From contig NC_079513.1 in assembly GCF_000801105.2 (NCBI RefSeq), positions 23,404,273-23,468,272 of the forward strand: a DNA stretch of 64,000 nucleotides, in the 5' to 3' direction. Under the pieces are notes generated by a model, which had not been told where the DNA came from, did no database searches, and saw only the letters and a program-made list of their open reading frames with translations. Below are positions 47,258 to 60,142 of this stretch, one piece after another. How positions within the stretch are numbered: the first letter of the stretch is position 1; each line of letters begins with the position of its first letter. The translations under genes and the position numbers were made by a program. The DNA comes from Raphanus sativus (lineage: Eukaryota > Streptophyta > Magnoliopsida > Brassicales > Brassicaceae).

Positions 47258-50200
47258 ATGTCAAACCTTCATGTATACCTTCCCTTTCCCCTCCTAGTAA
47301 TCATCTATATATATATATATATATATGTCTAACACCCCCTTAAAGCATACGTTAGTGCATCATTTACTTAATTATATATGCGCCAAAATGGTTGTGTTGT
47401 TTTGCTTTTTGCAGTCATCTCTCAATGGTTCAGCTTCCAATTTGCCAGATGGGTCCGGCAGATCTTTTCCTGGTTCCTATTCCGGACAGTCTGGTGCACC
47501 TTCTCCTGCTTTTCATCATTCTGGTGGTCTGTGATACTTACCTTGACACCTTTTTTTTTATATATTTTGCTCTGTACTGATGATTTCTTAAATCTGAACT
47601 TATGTTTTTCTTTCGTTGCAGGGAATCTTCAGGGACTTCATAACCTTCATGGGAGTTATAACCTTCAAGGTACACTTTCGTCAAGAAACTCAAGTATGAA
47701 TAGTATCCCATCTCCCGGTGTACAACAACAACCTAATGGCAGTTTTTCCAGTGGAAGATTTGCTTCCAGTAACCTTCCTGTTCCTCTCTCTCAGGTGCTT
47801 CTTGGTTTAGTATTCTGCGATAACATTAGCTCTTTTTTCTCTTAGTCTTTATCTAATATATTATCAACGGTTGCTCTGTAGTTGTCTCATAATAGCTCAC
47901 ATGGGCACTCGGGAATCCCAAATAGAGGAGGGATTAATGTTGGCAACCCTGGTTTTAGTAGTAACGTCAATGGAGGTGCTGGTTCTGTTCCTGGGATCCT
48001 CTCCACTTCTCCAGGGCTCGGTAATAGGAGTAGTGTTCAGATGGGAATGTCCCAGCTGTTGGGAAACGCTGGTCCTCGGATAACGACAAATTCAATGGGG
48101 AACATGGTTGGTGGAGGTAACTTGAGGAATATCAGCTCTGGTGGCTTGTCTCTTCCTGGTCTTTCGGCGTCTCGACTAATGGCCGGTAATAGCGGATCCG
48201 GACTAGGTGTTCAGGGACAGAACCGCATGATGGGTGGACTTCCTCAAGGTGTTTATGCTTTATCCACTTCTTTCCATTGTGTCTAATCAAGGAACTATGG
48301 AAGTCACTTTTTTTTTAACTTTTATGTTTATATGGGTCTTTGGTATAGTAACTAGGAAGTGCTGTTGATAAGTGAAAGAATCATTTCTTAATAGAAACCT
48401 AAAATAAGTAACTGTTTGAGGAAGAAAATTATATCACTAGTTGGGCATTTGGGCTTGTTTTTGCTTTTGTTCTATACTTTTTGAGACTTACTTATTAGTA
48501 TAGGTAGAGAAAGCATACTTTGCAATAAGCTAGCAGCTGCTGGATGTAGATATAGCAAAAATCTGACTGCAAAATTGTAATGGTACAGGATCTCAGGTCA
48601 TGTCAATGCTGGGGAATTCCTACCATACTGGTGGCGGCCAACTTTCGCAGAACCATCTTCAGTCAGTTAACAATATGATGCTCGGTGATCACTCTAACGA
48701 CAGTTCACTTTTTGACATCAATAACGATTTCCCCCAGCTGACAAGTCGTCCTGGTTCTGCTGGTGGCACTCAAGGACAACTCGGTAGTCAGTTTAGCTGA
48801 AGATCTTTTTAAATTCTTATACTTAATATGAATTAAGTCTTGGAAAAAAAGTATTTTCATTTCATGTTTTGTTCCCTCATACTCTTTGTGGTGCTGTTTC
48901 TAGGTTCTTTGAGGAAACAAGGTTTAGGAGTCCCGCTTGCCCAACAAAATCAGGAGTTCCGCATTCAAAATGAGGACTTCCCAGCGTTACCTGGATATAA
49001 AGGTGCTCGTCTTTTATTGTGAAAAAATCCTCCCATGCTACTCACCAAATGCTCTAAATACTTGAGAAGTTCGTAATAAATTTTTAACTGCCTTCATACT
49101 ATATAGCTTTTTGCATCAGAAAGATTCTAAGATGTTCCCGACGCATGTGTTTAAAATGCTATAAGCTAAACTTGCTAATGTCAAAAAGTTTTACTATTGT
49201 TAAAAAGTTCCTCCCATGCTATTCACCAGAGTTTCAATAAAGCGCATTTCCAGATGCTCTAACTGCTTAGGAAGTTCATGAAATTCTTTACTGCTTTTAT
49301 TCTATATAGCTTGTTGCATCAGAAAGATTCTAAGATCCCGACGCATGTGTTTGTAAATGCTATAAGCTAAACTTGCTATATATCATTCACAAGCGTAGTA
49401 GATTTTTCGCAGGTGGTAGTTCTGATTATCCAATGGACATGCATCAGAAAGAACAACTCCATGACAATGCTATGTCAATGATGCACTCTCAAAACTTTCC
49501 TGTAAGCTTTAAACTGATTCGATATTAGGAAAATGATGTGGTTATTATATGGGGTAATTTATGTTTTGATATTGTAACTATGCAGATGGGTAGATCTGGT
49601 GGTTTCAACTTGGGGGAAACATATTCATCACATCGTCCACAACAACAGCCACAACATACTTCATCTGTAAGTAGCAGCTACTAGTATTATCCCTATCTGA
49701 AATTCAATCATTGCATATCTCATATAATTGTTATTTTTGATACCAGACTGGTGGGTTACAAGGTCTTGGCTTGAGACCTCTAAACTCTCCCAATCCAGTT
49801 TCAAGCAACGGTTACGACCAGCTTATTCAGCAGTATCAGCAGCAGAGACAAAACCAGTCCCAGTTTCCTGTGCAACAAATGTCATCCATGAACCAGTTCA
49901 GAGATTCTGAGTTGAAATCGGCACAGGCTGAAGCAGATCCTTTCTGCTTGCTTGGTTTGCTAGAGGTACTAAACGGGAGCAACCCTGAACTGACCTCTCT
50001 TGCTCTTGGCATCGACTTAACGACGCTAGGGTTGGATTTGAATTCAACTGGGAAACTTTACAAGACCTTTGCTTCCCCTTGGACCAATGAACCGGCAAAG
50101 ACTGAGGTCGAGTTCACGGTACCAAGTTGTTACTACGCAACACCACCTCCACCTCTAACGGTAAGTGGTCTCTTATCTTGTGAGTTGCACCACCAACTAT

Positions 50201-50815
50201 GCATTATTTCATTCCTTTTTCTCTAATATGTTATCATTTTCGTTGGTTGTAGAGAGCTAGTTTCAAAAGGTTCTCCTATGAGTTATTGTTCTACACATTT
50301 TACAGGTTTGTTAAGAGATCTGTATTCAACATCTTTATGAATCTTTTTGTTTCAATCTAACACATTGATTTGGTTCTAATTATTTTTCCAGTATGCCAAA
50401 AGACGAAGCACAGTTATACGCAGCAGATGAACTGTATGTTTTTTTGTATTTCTCTACCAACAATCTTTTGATTATTCATTTACTTCGCTCTCTTGGGATG
50501 AGGCTTTGGTTGATTGATATCTTGCAGTTATGAAAGAGGTTGGTTTTACCACAAGGAACTCAGATTATGGTTCTTCAGAGTTGGGGAGCCTTTGGTAAGA
50601 ACAGCTGCATATGAAAGAGGAACATACGAGTGCCTGGATCCAAACTCGTTCAAAACAGTCAGAAAGGTAAGTCGAAAAAATTGTATATCTTGATGCTTGG
50701 ATTTGCATTGTAATTAGTCTGTAATGTTTCGTTTTGGGGGATATGATTATTGCAGGAACATTTTGTTGTCCAGTACGAGCACATGGAAAAGAGACCAAGC
50801 TTGCTGCAGCATTGA
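47258..50815 (+). CDS. VIP2: VIP2/NOT2 subunit of the CCR4-NOT complex
   Basis: Thirteen coding exons join to 611 residues: 47258-47272, 47415-47523, 47622-47794, 47882-48248, 48589-48783, 48904-49002, 49413-49501, 49586-49666, 49747-50160, 50253-50305, 50392-50433, 50528-50666, 50756-50815. The first coding exon gives only MSNLH. The N-terminal two thirds are Gly/Ser/Asn-rich and disordered, with NDFPQLTSRPGSAG and NEDFPALPGYKG motifs and a Gln-rich stretch. The C terminus (about 475-610) is the NOT2/3/5 domain, ending in KRPSLLQH. NOT2 is a scaffold of CCR4-NOT, which deadenylates mRNA and also acts in transcription; Arabidopsis VIP2 (At5g59710) was found as a partner of Agrobacterium VirE2. 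Splice sites are all GT..AG. Confidence 0.92.
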
Positions 50816-51281
50816 GACTTCAAGTAGGTTTGTTCAATTATTAGCATCTTTACAATGTAAAGCTTTGTTATCTTTTTTTCTTTCTTCTGTTTCATGCAAG
50901 CTCAATTATTTAGGATTTCAACAATTTTCAATTTTCAACCGCAGATGACTGCCATATAAAGATTATATTTTAATTTTCTTCTTCTTTTTCAGTGTCTTTT
51001 CATAAATGGATATTTTAGTCTCTTGACCAAGCATGCAGGAACGGGTAAATAATTTGGTTATCAATCAATCGAATAAACATGATGGGTCACTGTTATCAGA
51101 AAGTTTTGGGGAGTATAATTTGGGTCGTAAGCAAAATACTATTCAAGATTGGTCATAATCAAGAAGGCCATCTTCACTGAGCCCGTATCACAAAGGGAGA
51201 TATGATACCCAGAGAACAGAAAAAACAACACGTCGTTTATGTGTTTGAACCAAGGAATGCATGTCGTCTCGTGTCAACGAC
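50816..51281. other. Intergenic region between VIP2 and the small heat-shock gene
   Basis: Holds the VIP2 3' UTR. No further gene is seen. Confidence 0.55.
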
Positions 51282-51296
51282 CGAAACTTCCTGAAA
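51282..51296 (+). promoter_or_regulatory. Heat-shock element, three perfect units
   Basis: CGAAACTTCCTGAAA is nGAAn nTTCn nGAAn in perfect phase, the trimer site of heat-shock factor. It is about 115 bp upstream of the TATA box of the small heat-shock gene. Confidence 0.85.
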
Positions 51297-51382
51297 TGCC
51301 AAGAAAACTCTGGTCACTTATAGACTCTAGAAAATAAGCGAAGGTTTTAGAAAAAGTGCACTTTCTAATTCAAGAAACTAGA

Positions 51383-51392
51383 AGAACGTTCT
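51383..51392 (+). promoter_or_regulatory. Heat-shock element, proximal
   Basis: AGAACGTTCT is a head-to-head nGAAnnTTCn core with further GAA and TTC blocks on both sides, about 20 bp above the TATA box (TATATATA at 51413-51420). Confidence 0.75.
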
Positions 51393-51516
51393 CTCTTCAT
51401 CCTCCACTACCCTATATATATCGACCCTCCATCCGATCTAAAACATCAGATCAAAGATAAAAAGAAAGCAAGAATCAAGACCAAGCAAAAGTTAACTCGC
51501 TCAAGAAACAACAACA

Positions 51517-51999
51517 ATGTCTCTAGTTCCAAGCCTTTTCGGAGGACGCAGATCAAACGTTTTCGATCCGTTCTCACTAGACGCATGGGATCCTTTTGAA
51601 GGGTTCTTCACTCCTTCCGCGTTAGCAAACGCATCCGGTTCGACAGCTCGTGACGTTGCGGCGTTTACAAACGCGAGAGTAGACTGGAAGGAAACGCCGG
51701 AGGCACACGTGTTCAAAGCTGATTTACCAGGGCTGAAGAAAGAAGAAGTGAAGGTTGAGGTTGAAGACAAGAACATACTTCAGATCAGCGGGGAGAGGAG
51801 CAAGGAGAACGAGGAGAAGAACGACAAGTGGCACCGTGTGGAGAGGGCAAGCGGGAAGTTTATGAGGAGGTTTAAGTTGCCCGAGAATGCGAAAATGGAG
51901 GAAGTTAAGGCGACGATGGAGAACGGTGTGCTTACTGTTACGGTGCCGAAAGCGCCTGAGAAGAAGCCTGAAGTCAAGTCTATTGATATCTCTGGCTAA
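51517..51999 (+). CDS. HSP18.2: Class I small heat-shock protein, 18 kDa
   Basis: An intronless gene of 160 residues. The N-terminal arm [20 protein letters not shown] is the class I (cytosolic) signature. The alpha-crystallin domain spans about 52-145, with the conserved ERSSG-like [12 protein letters not shown] and the GVLTVTVPK end. The C-terminal tail has the I-x-I anchor as IDI followed by SG. These proteins form large oligomers that hold unfolding proteins during heat stress for refolding by Hsp70/Hsp100. Two heat-shock elements and a TATA box upstream indicate HSF control. It corresponds to Arabidopsis At5g59720 (HSP18.2). The antisense frames are shadows. Confidence 0.95.
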   Translation: MSLVPSLFGGRRSNVFDPFSLDAWDPFEGFFTPSALANASGSTARDVAAFTNARVDWKETPEAHVFKADLPGLKKEEVKVEVEDKNILQISGERSKENEEKNDKWHRVERASGKFMRRFKLPENAKMEEVKATMENGVLTVTVPKAPEKKPEVKSIDISG

Positions 52000-54038
52000 G
52001 CCATTGGGGAGGAAGATGAATGATTAATTGAAGATTTGGTGTGTGGGATAATAAAGCGTGTTTGGTTTTAAAGTTTGTGTGCTCTTTTGGTTTGTTATGC
52101 TGTGAAATTGTGGCTTTTCTGATACCGTGAATGTAAAAGATGCTATATTACTATGAATAAACGAACATTTCTATGAGTTCAGAGAAAAAAGAAGAGTTCC
52201 AGAAAAGAAAAAAAACGAACATTTCTATAATCATGGTTGAATGACATTGTTAGTAAAGATGGGCTGGGCTCATGATGTAAGTAGTTGTTCAAGCTGATAG
52301 ACAGAAAACTTAGAAAACTGGAGGACCCATTATCACCTTTTGCAGTGGCGGACTTAGAACTTGATTTGAGCAGAACTATGAAATATTGTCTGAGCTTTTA
52401 TGTAACTTTGAAATTTTAACAAAGATAACCAAAATTACAAATTTATGGGGGATAACTTTCCCACCCACACTCCATGTAGATCAGGAATGAAAAACGTAAC
52501 AACTAAACAAAACAAGTAAGACACCCATAAGCACTTACTAGTGAATTCAAGATCTTCAGCCCTCCTCCTAGTATGTTTTTAATTTGTTAGGAGGGTTTTC
52601 CTGGTCAAATCTTGATTAATCTTATAAGATCCATATAATCCAACCTTTTTTGTCATTATTTCAAAATGAACTAGTATTAATTGAAACAACAAATACAGTC
52701 ATCTATCTCAGTTTAAAGCATTCCTTTAGGAGTAATCTTTCTAGTAATGTAGTGACTTATATTGTGTTTGAATTCTGAAATTTTTAATATTTTGTTCCAA
52801 TTTTTTTTGTGCATTGGCTCAACTCATTTTTGATGTTTTCGGAAGGTTTTGTGGTGTACCCTTACCCACCACTTTTTCTAAACTATCAAAGTAAACACCT
52901 AGTGCATGGCAAAAAGATGTTAAAATATAGTTGAATATAAAACGAAACATTTAAAACACTATATAAACTTAATATCCGCATGGGTTTATTGGACTCCAAC
53001 AACAACTCCATAATCTAGACTGTTTTAAGCTTTAAAACCAGTGAATCATATCAAAGAAATCAAAAGTTGTTCCATTAATGTTACATGAGCTATCATTTGG
53101 CAGAGTCACCAAAATGCATTTTCCTAATCAAGATATTCTTCTAGCTTTAGCTATTTTTGTTCATCACAGTTAAAGAATGGAGACTGGACTGTGATTTTGT
53201 TATGTAGGTTAAAAATGCCTATAATTGTCTAACTAATTCATGATTTTTTTTTCTTAAATCAAGGAGAATGAGACCGAAAATAGCAGACTTTTATAGTGTT
53301 GATGTGATTTGTCAAAACCAACTATACATCAACTAGTGGTGTCTTTTTCTTTCTTAATTCTTGTGGTTTTTTTTTGACTAAAGGCATGTGGTTGCCAATG
53401 TGATCATCCTAATTAATTGGTCTTAAAAAAATTATGTGAAGTGAACTTATAAAAGTACGCGTAATTAACGCCAAATAATTTGCAAACATGCCACATAACG
53501 AGGAGATAAGATTTGTGTTACGTTTGTTCAGAACTATAACGTGAGGTTTCCGTATCTCAAGTCTCCTAATAAAAGTCACTAATGAATACATATGATAAGA
53601 TTCACTATCGTTCTCAAGTGTCAGCCTCTTTGTCATGTTACAAATTTAATGCAATGCATCGTGTTTATTCGACAAGCCATTGAATTCCTAAACAACTTGG
53701 AGTTATATATACCACCGAAAAGCACATTTAGTCAAAAGACTCCGAACATAATTTCAAACTAAATTAGTTACGAGTGATAGCTACATACTACTATACAAGT
53801 TTGTCTTTGTGCTAACTAAATCTTCAAGCGTCAGGAAACAATCCTCGTATTTTCTTTTGTCGCTAACAAACACAAAGTTCCAAGAAAGTATCGAATGATT
53901 ATTATGATATGACGATAATTCGATGAATAATTTACAATATTATATGATACGATCATACATAATCACTGTATGCACCCTAACCACACCACCTAAAACAAAA
54001 CAGAACAACTTAATATTAATTAATCACGTGATTCTCAT
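52000..54038. other. Gene-free region between HSP18.2 and EXO70
   Basis: About 2 kb of AT-rich sequence with no supported gene. 52159-52228 holds a micro-insertion, and a weaker T-tract case lies near 53363-53395. Confidence 0.6.
52159..52228 (+). repeat. A-rich micro-insertion flanked by 16 bp direct repeats
   Basis: AAACGAACATTTCTAT occurs at 52159-52174 and 52213-52228. The 38-base insert starts GAGTTCAGAG and ends in an A-rich run; GAGTTC appears twice in it. Confidence 0.75.
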
Positions 54039-55892
54039 TCAATGGCTACGTCCTCCATGAGATTTACCGGTAGCCGACGAACCGGTTCCGGATCCGGACC
54101 CTTTCGTTGACACACTCCCTGACCCTCTGCTTCCAAAATAAAGATCCGACAAGTAATTCCCAATATCTTCAGGGGTATACCTAACATTAAACCCATCTCC
54201 TCCCAAACCGAACCGGTTCACCTCGTAAAACTCGGTACAAACCGGCATCAGCTTCTGACTCAACGATAATTTAATCCAGTCCCTAAGTTTCGGGTCGGGC
54301 ACCACCCACGCTATCTGTTTCCGGTACGCCGCCTCGAACTCGTCGTTAAACCTACCGAACAGCTCTGTCGCCTCCTCCCCCGTGATCTCCTCAGCTGGAT
54401 TCTCCGGCAACGACGTCAGCACTCTCCCCCACGCGAGCTTCTCGAACTTGTCCGCGTACTGCCTCACCTTCCCCTCGTGCCTCCCCACCCAGTCCTCCCC
54501 GAGAAGAACCTTCAAGCCAGACGAACGCACCTTTACGACGACGTATTGGAGATTGTTCGCGAGGAAGAGGTAAGACAGCGCCACGTCCTTGTACGGCTGA
54601 GCTTTCCCGTCGATTTTGCAGAGAGTCAGGAGTATCACCCACGCGATACGCACGGACACCGGAGACGAGTAGAGCTCCTCCGGACGAGCGTCTTCTCCGG
54701 CGTAAGATTCCGGCGAGGTTGGCCGCCAGTTCTCGAAGATCACGGCGGTTGACTCGCTGTAGTCGGCGAGGAAGGAGAGGTAGTTCATGACGTAGCGAGT
54801 GAGCGGGTGAACGCCGCCGCCGGCGATCGGCGTTTTGGAGGTTTCCTTCTGAATCGCCGACTCGAAATCATTCATCATGAGCCTCGCCGCGTCGCCGAGT
54901 TTCGCCAAGGAGCTGATCACCTGAGTTCTAACGGTAACGGCCGAGTCGAAGTAGAAGATGGATTCGATCTCGACGAAGAGGTTCGCGAGCGACTCGTACA
55001 TATCTAAAAACCGGAACATTTTCTCCGGCGATAGTTTTTTTATCTTCGCGGCGTTCTCCGGGAAGGTGAATAGCGTCAACGCTCCTTCTTGCGTGATGTC
55101 TGTGAAGGAGGATTCGGCTATGTTGACGGAGGAGGAGAAGACGTGATCCGCGAGAAGCCTCTCTCCGAAAAAGAGGGACCTAACGGCTAGCTTGACAGCT
55201 GGCAGCCAGGACCTGATCTTGGACTCGAGTGTGTCCCAGTCCATTTTTTGAATCTGATGGAGAGTGAATCTCTCCACGGCTAGGCCGTGGAGCGTCTCGT
55301 CGACGATCGATCTCCTTACGGTTTTGTAGACTTTGACGCATTCTTTGGCGTATCCTGATGAGATCATGCAGTCAGCGATCATCTTGAGATCGTCCATTGC
55401 GTCCGAGTCTCCCCCGGAAAATCTATGTTCTTCGGTGGTGTTCTCTTCGTGGAAGGTTTCGTCTTCGGAGTCGGAGACGCTGGTGGGTGTGGATGAGCTG
55501 AATCTTGACGATCTGTGGGACCGGACGGAGACGGATTCCGGGTCTAGATACTGTCGGTTCTCCATCAGGACTCGGTGGAACTCTGATTCGAGAAGGTTCA
55601 TCGCTGATTGCATCAGGTTCTGAGCGTGGATTAGCTTGTCGGACGAGGGGTTGACGGCGGCAAGACGGTGCATCGTGATGTGCAGATGCCTGACGGCTTC
55701 GACGAACTCCTCTGCTTCGCGACGACTGTTGGTGGAGAAGAGGAATTGGTCGGAAGAAGAAGAAGGAGAAGTCCATTTGGATATGACGGTGTTGATGTTG
55801 CTCATACACTCCTGAACAGCTGTCTCGGCGAGTGTTTGGTGAGCTGTTTGTTTCTCCGGTGGAGGAGATGACCTGAACAAGTGCTTCCCCAT
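54039..55892 (-). CDS. EXO70H7: Exocyst subunit EXO70, H clade
   Basis: An intronless gene of 617 residues starting MGKHLFRSS; the codons before this ATG are open but have no ATG. After a variable N terminus and an acidic/serine segment (about 120-165) comes the Exo70 C-terminal alpha-helical domain (about 220-590), with RYVMNYLSFLADYS, FLANNLQYVVVKV and YTPEDIGNYLSDLYFG. The tail is a Gly/Ser-rich run (GSGSVSTKGSGSGTG). EXO70 proteins bind membrane phosphoinositides and direct exocyst-mediated vesicle tethering at the plasma membrane; the H clade is linked to defence and trichomes. It matches At5g59730 (EXO70H7) by position and sequence. A TATATATA box lies at 56061-56069 on the complementary strand. 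High GC content produces many antisense shadows. Confidence 0.93.
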   Translation of the reverse strand: MGKHLFRSSPPPEKQTAHQTLAETAVQECMSNINTVISKWTSPSSSSDQFLFSTNSRREAEEFVEAVRHLHITMHRLAAVNPSSDKLIHAQNLMQSAMNLLESEFHRVLMENRQYLDPESVSVRSHRSSRFSSSTPTSVSDSEDETFHEENTTEEHRFSGGDSDAMDDLKMIADCMISSGYAKECVKVYKTVRRSIVDETLHGLAVERFTLHQIQKMDWDTLESKIRSWLPAVKLAVRSLFFGERLLADHVFSSSVNIAESSFTDITQEGALTLFTFPENAAKIKKLSPEKMFRFLDMYESLANLFVEIESIFYFDSAVTVRTQVISSLAKLGDAARLMMNDFESAIQKETSKTPIAGGGVHPLTRYVMNYLSFLADYSESTAVIFENWRPTSPESYAGEDARPEELYSSPVSVRIAWVILLTLCKIDGKAQPYKDVALSYLFLANNLQYVVVKVRSSGLKVLLGEDWVGRHEGKVRQYADKFEKLAWGRVLTSLPENPAEEITGEEATELFGRFNDEFEAAYRKQIAWVVPDPKLRDWIKLSLSQKLMPVCTEFYEVNRFGLGGDGFNVRYTPEDIGNYLSDLYFGSRGSGSVSTKGSGSGTGSSATGKSHGGRSH

Positions 55893-58800
55893 AATCTCCA
55901 AACTCTGTTTTGTGTGTTGCTCTGTTTATTTGGGTTTTCTTGCCTTGAAACAAAAATACTTTGTGTTTTGTTACTCAACAAATAAAAGTGAAGTTTATGG
56001 TTTGTTTGTTTTGTTTGCAAAATGAAATGAAGCAGAATAGCAGATAAGAGAGGAGGAAGGTATATATAGAAATGTAGTATTGTTATGTAGATGTGTAATG
56101 AAAGTTTGGCGGATGTATATATGTATTGTACGTATAGATATGTGCAGAGAAAATGTTCACTAGTCAAACGCGGTATCAAATACGACATGATATTTGATAA
56201 AGTCAAAACCGAAGAGTTAGTTTAGTGACAGTCTATTCTGACCAAAGTTATTACATTCATTGCCTTGATCTGCAGCCTGTGAACTTTTGTAAATTTACCG
56301 TTACGACTATAAGTGCTAGTTGATATTGGAGTATTAATTATAATTTGACTGCGACTAGTAATATTATTTTGTAATTTAACAGGAACCGAATGCACCGAAA
56401 ATTATTACAAACAATGGATTCTTAATAACGATGTTAAGAACTTTATAAACCAACGGTGTCCATGTTGAATGTCAACAAATTGCCAATTTAGTAATCATTA
56501 GCTTTTCTGAAAAGATTAGTTGTTGGAACATGATTTATCACATAAATCCGATTTAGTAAAGATCTAATCGAAACATGCTAAATTAATTGACAGTAATTAC
56601 ATGATCATCGGTGAAGTCCAACTATTTCGGTTCAAATGGCTATATGCCTCTAAGTCTAAAAGATAATAGCCAAAACTTAGTCACCTCACGGTAAGGTTAA
56701 ACGGTTACACAACATGGTGAGATCTCCAGAATAGGACACGGCAAAGTAGTTGAAGTGAGTTGAGCAGTATAAAAAACAATCTAAAATCATCACATTTTTT
56801 TTTAATTTACTCATTTAAAATTGTCAAAATGATAATATTTTCTGAGTTGTATTTTTGTGTGTTTATTCTTTATATTCATCATATTCACCGTTTTCCTAAA
56901 CATTACTATGTTCATATTCGATTATAGATTTTAGTTCCACATTTTTCAGTTACATATAGATATTTTATTTTATTTGTATATTATTGTTTAAATGAAAAAT
57001 ATCAACAGAAGTTAAGCAATTATATTTGAAAATAAAATGCAACTGTTAATTAGCTTTTTGCTACTCAAAACACAATAGTATGTTAGTTAGCTGGTTTCTT
57101 TACTATTTTGGGAAACGAAGATTGTGAGGAAGGTTCCATGCTCTAAAAGTTGAATGTCAATTTGCGTCGTGCCCGCCAAATAAATGAAATCCACAGTTTT
57201 CAAAAGTTGTTCAAAGATGCTAAACTACTAATTAGTGAGTTAGTTCATAGTTTTATCCATTTCTTAATTAATCATGCTTAAAACAGAGGCTTGTAGAGAA
57301 GACAATATACAAAAAATTCCGTCCAAAGTCCAAACTAAAACCGTTTTAAATATAATATTCCATCACCGAATATAATTAATCAAATATTAAAATTTTATAT
57401 GGTTTTACTAAATTAAAAATATCCATATATACACAAAATCATTTTCTTTTGAACTTTACACAAAACCTTAGAAGTTAGAAGTAAAAATTTCCTTTGTTAA
57501 TTAAACTATACAATTTTAACATTTTATATATATATGCCAAAGTTTAAGTTTTTTTCACTGTAATTTCAAACCTGACTAGTCATATCCATCCAGAAATTAG
57601 TTCTTAGAATACACATAGATCTATGTAATTCGTACAAAAAATGTAAAATGGCCGTACGAATCAACCGACAATCCGTTAACTAAAAATCAACCTACATACA
57701 TTGAATGAAACGCAAGTTAAAAAAACTCAACGTGATGTTAACATGTAGTTATCTGCTTGAAGAATATTTATATTATTAGTTCTTTAAGTTAGTTACCCAC
57801 ATAATGATATGAATGATAGTACAAATCAACCGACAATCTATTAACTAAAAAGAAATCAACCGGCAGAATGAAACTGAAATTACTAAATTCAACGTGATGT
57901 AAACATGTAATTTTATGCTTGAAGACTATTTATATTTTTGGTTCTTAAAGTTAGTTTCTTGAATAAATATCCCAATAATATAAATTTATTATGTAATTAA
58001 AATTTAAACATAAAATGAATTAGACTATTTGAATATTGACACTTGTGTTTTCTCTCAAGATTGTTAGGGAGTTTCTCAATCAAACAAGAAACCCTTCCTT
58101 TTTCTACAATTTTTTTTCTTTTTTCATTATTTTCATTATTTTAGTGTTGAGAAACTGCATGAAAAACCGTAAGTGATAATGCTAGTGCTCTTACCACTTA
58201 AGTGAAAGATACCATACTTGGTTTCTTTTTCGTGGAAACGTAAAATATTTTCTTTTAAAAAACAGGAAATTGAAAGACAATGAAAAAGAGAGATAATCAA
58301 AAGATGATTAAAAAAATAGCACGCGTGAGTCGAGTGGAACTTACCCTCGAGGGATAAAGCTGAAGTTCCCATGCATTACAAAAGAAAATTACGCACGGTC
58401 CTCATTCCCCATTGCCCCTAGTGATTTGGAGTAGCATTAGAAACAAGATTCAAGAGCCGACTCTCTTGAGTCTTGAGCACTTGGTTTTGTCTTTTTCCGA
58501 ATAATATAACAATAAGATGTTGACCTTGCGAGTTTGACCGTTTGTTTACGGGTAGACGAAATAACCTGTCGAACTTATTATGGATAGTCCACCAACGACT
58601 ACTTGTTAAATTAAATATTAATCAATGACTGGTCACTATTTAGTTCATTGCTAACGTTAGCAGAAGTAATTGATATCATAATCGGTATTCACGATTTGTG
58701 AGATGCTTGTCTCTATTATTATGACCTAACGAGGATCTCTTATTGTAAGGTTTTAGTCTTGTAGCAATTCCAGTCCCTCTTTTTTGTAGATTTTCTCATT

Positions 58801-59970
58801 TACACTATTCACATTGGAACCCAAAAAATATGAGAAAGTCTGATCCGATCATAGAGTTTAACGTACTGAACTGGAATCGAACTGAATCTAGCCGTATAAA
58901 TATTGGTTATAAATGTTATATGTGTGTGGATCTTGTGTGCTTGCCTTAATCTGGCGTGAGTCGGTATTGTGGAACAAAGAGCTTGATGGATCCTAACAAG
59001 CTACCCCAAACCACTTGTTTCATGGTCATTCATCTAATCTATATATAACCTATTTTGAATTATTCTTGGCATGCATATCATAAACTATACATATATTTTA
59101 ACCATAGCCCTACTGTTATTGTTTTTCTCTACATACTTTTGAAGATAAATTTCTCATTTTATCCGTGACAACATATATAATATTAATCAAGGAAAGTCCC
59201 GTGTACGTGAATACATTACTAGCTAATATACTACTCCCACTACTTATACATTAAAGTTTTGAGTTTCATGACTTCATCACGACATGAAATTTATCGCGAC
59301 TATGCACACATCTAACACAAGAATAACACGTACTTACACAGAGCTAAGTATTGTAGGTATTTTATACATGCAGGTAAAAACCTTCCTTGTATACGCACCG
59401 TTTGACTTTGATTTAGCAATAGTGAGTTGAATGAAATTACGCATCTCACAAAACATTGCTTCTAGAAACTGTCATTGAATGTTATTTGTATTGAAAAACT
59501 TGTTCAAATAAATATAACTCGTATATTTTGAAGACCAAAATGAATTTTATTTTAAAACGGCTGATGTCTAGGGAATATGGGATGAGATATGAATTATTTT
59601 GGAATACATCTAGTACAAGGTGTGAATGTTGGACCTTCCGTTTCGGCGACGTCATGTTTACGAATATTTAATTCACCAAGAACGTCTTTGGTCCTCTTTT
59701 TTTTTTAAAGTACTGTTTTGTTTCATGAGTATTTTCATGAGTATATTCAACTAAATCACTCTTGTTTCATTTTGGGTTATGGTTGTTATGTGAGATAATA
59801 ATTACCATAATCGAGTGCACACAGTTAACCAGCTAAAACATATCGCTGATTACCCTCTATAATAAAATTGTTAAATAACTTCTCTTATTTGATCCAAAAA
59901 AAAAACTTCTCTTAACGTATGCACCCCCAAAAAAGTACTTCTCTCAACAGTAGTTCAAAAAAGAAAAAAA
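55893..59970. other. Gene-poor region right of EXO70
   Basis: The first about 200 bp are the EXO70 promoter. The remainder is AT-rich and shows no gene, RNA gene or recognised element. About 57640-57720 and 57820-57900 repeat an AATCAACCGACAATC..TTAACTAAAA..AACGTGATGT motif, a diverged duplication of about 170 bp spacing. A GAAGA run lies at 59983-60006. Confidence 0.55.
59877..59914 (+). repeat. A-tract micro-insertion flanked by 11 bp direct repeats
   Basis: AACTTCTCTTA occurs at 59877-59887 and 59904-59914. The 16-base insert is TTTGATCC followed by eight A. Confidence 0.75.
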
Positions 59971-60142
59971 TGTTGTAAGTAAAGAAGAGAAGAGAAGAGA
60001 AGAGAGGAATTGGTGTGTCTTATTCCATGAATAATGATCTACTTATATAGGATACAATAGCTTGGAGACAAAGCTTAACTTGGAGTGGGGAACAAGTATA
60101 TCTAGAACTTTCCATATGGACATCACTACAATATTTATAACA
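59971..60142 (-). repeat. 3' LTR of the copia element
   Basis: Read on the minus strand it runs from TGTTATAAATATT to TTACAACA, with the TG..CA ends of an LTR and a TATATAAG promoter-like motif inside. At 172 bp it is short for a copia LTR. CAAGGGGAAG, the polypurine tract, abuts it at 60152-60143. The partner LTR was not found, so the call rests on position and end structure. Confidence 0.7.

Noticed and set aside
53360..53396. T-tract between copies of TGTGGTT
   Set aside because: Only 7 bp of repeat; too short to separate from chance.
54382..55623. Several plus-strand open frames
   Set aside because: All are antisense to the intronless EXO70 gene, whose codon use leaves the opposite strand open.
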